Notes under the pieces: model-generated
Told to the model about the DNA's origin: nothing
Databases searched by the model: none
The model's input: the letters and a program-made list of their open reading frames with translations, nothing else
From: UBA668 sp046052275
Lineage (GTDB): Bacteria; Actinomycetota; Acidimicrobiia; Acidimicrobiales; Ilumatobacteraceae
DNA length: 6,010 nt
Assembly: GCA_046052275.1 (NCBI GenBank)
Contig: JBJOMQ010000156.1
Span: 1-6,010 of the forward strand
Direction: 5' to 3'
Position numbers and translations under genes: made by a program
Shown here: piece by piece, positions 5,916 to 6,010 of the stretch
Position numbering within the stretch: the stretch's first letter is position 1
How the letters are laid out: each line of letters opens with the position of its first letter

Positions 5916-6010
5916 GTGACCCGTGTCCTGTCCTGCATCCAGCCAACCGGCGAGGTCCACCTCGGCAACTACCTCGGCGCGCTCCGCAACTGGGTGTCCG
6001 GACAGCACCA
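5916..6010 (+). CDS. trpS: Tryptophanyl-tRNA synthetase, N-terminal part (runs off the window)
   Basis: This class I aminoacyl-tRNA synthetase charges tRNA-Trp in the cytoplasm. Only 31 full codons are present, but they contain the family's diagnostic start: VLSCIQPTGEVHLGNYLGAL (residues 4-23), where HLGN (15-18) is the HIGH-type ATP-binding signature and QPTG precedes it, followed by RNWV. GTG 5916 was chosen because the conserved block begins at residue 4; an in-frame TTG lies at 5907 but would only add three residues. It is divergent from scpA across 77 bases. A trpS neighbour to scpA is seen in several actinobacterial genomes (general knowledge, not checked here). The KMSKS loop and the anticodon-binding part lie outside the window. 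Confidence 0.93.
   Translation, partial: MTRVLSCIQPTGEVHLGNYLGALRNWVSGQH

Noticed and set aside
5839..5946. N-terminal extension of ScpA from ATG 5946
   Set aside because: It would overlap the trpS start, is Arg/Gly-rich, and the ScpA family normally begins a few residues before the FEGPFDLLL block.
1..6010. Mobile elements, CRISPR arrays, tRNA genes, terminators or tandem repeats
   Set aside because: I looked for transposase motifs, repeated direct units, inverted repeats with T-tracts and tRNA-like folds by eye and found none; the coding genes occupy nearly all bases.

Overview
The window is very GC-rich and gene-dense, with strong G/C third-position bias, GTG starts and almost no intergenic DNA. 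The gene families point to a high-GC actinobacterium. An Acidimicrobiia-like lineage is my inference from the scpA-scpB-rluB-tyrA-aroA order and the UbiA family type; it is not proven by the sequence.

Layout, right to left. One block of seven genes on the minus strand covers nearly everything: scpA (5838-5065), scpB (5048-4446), an RluB/RsuA-type rRNA pseudouridine synthase (4453-3665), prephenate dehydrogenase tyrA (3646-2585), EPSP synthase aroA (2582-1314), an HAD-IB phosphatase (1317-664) and a UbiA-type polyprenyl transferase (670 to the left edge). Gaps run from 2 to 18 bases, or the genes overlap by 4 to 8, so this looks like one translationally coupled operon, perhaps with an internal promoter before tyrA. 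On the far right, 77 bases upstream of scpA, the first 31 codons of trpS start divergently on the plus strand and run off the window.

Functionally the block joins chromosome segregation (the ScpAB partners of SMC), 23S rRNA modification, two aromatic amino-acid enzymes (TyrA, and AroA of the shikimate pathway), and a phosphatase/prenyltransferase pair that probably works on a polyprenyl-phosphate-linked sugar or a related lipid. No mobile element, CRISPR array, tRNA or rRNA was seen. There is no gene-free stretch over 300 bases.

The most unusual spot is the left end. The UbiA protein matches its family from residue 1 to about residue 183 (base ~122) and then loses its expected C-terminal membrane helices. 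At the same point the plus strand of bases 1 to ~121 encodes a convincing C-terminal piece of a staphylococcal-nuclease (thermonuclease) homologue, which ends just before the family's conserved Trp. Two unrelated gene fragments are therefore joined tail to tail, either by a real rearrangement or by a chimeric assembly. Otherwise the window is mostly ordinary housekeeping sequence, and I see no clear new defence or mobile system in it.
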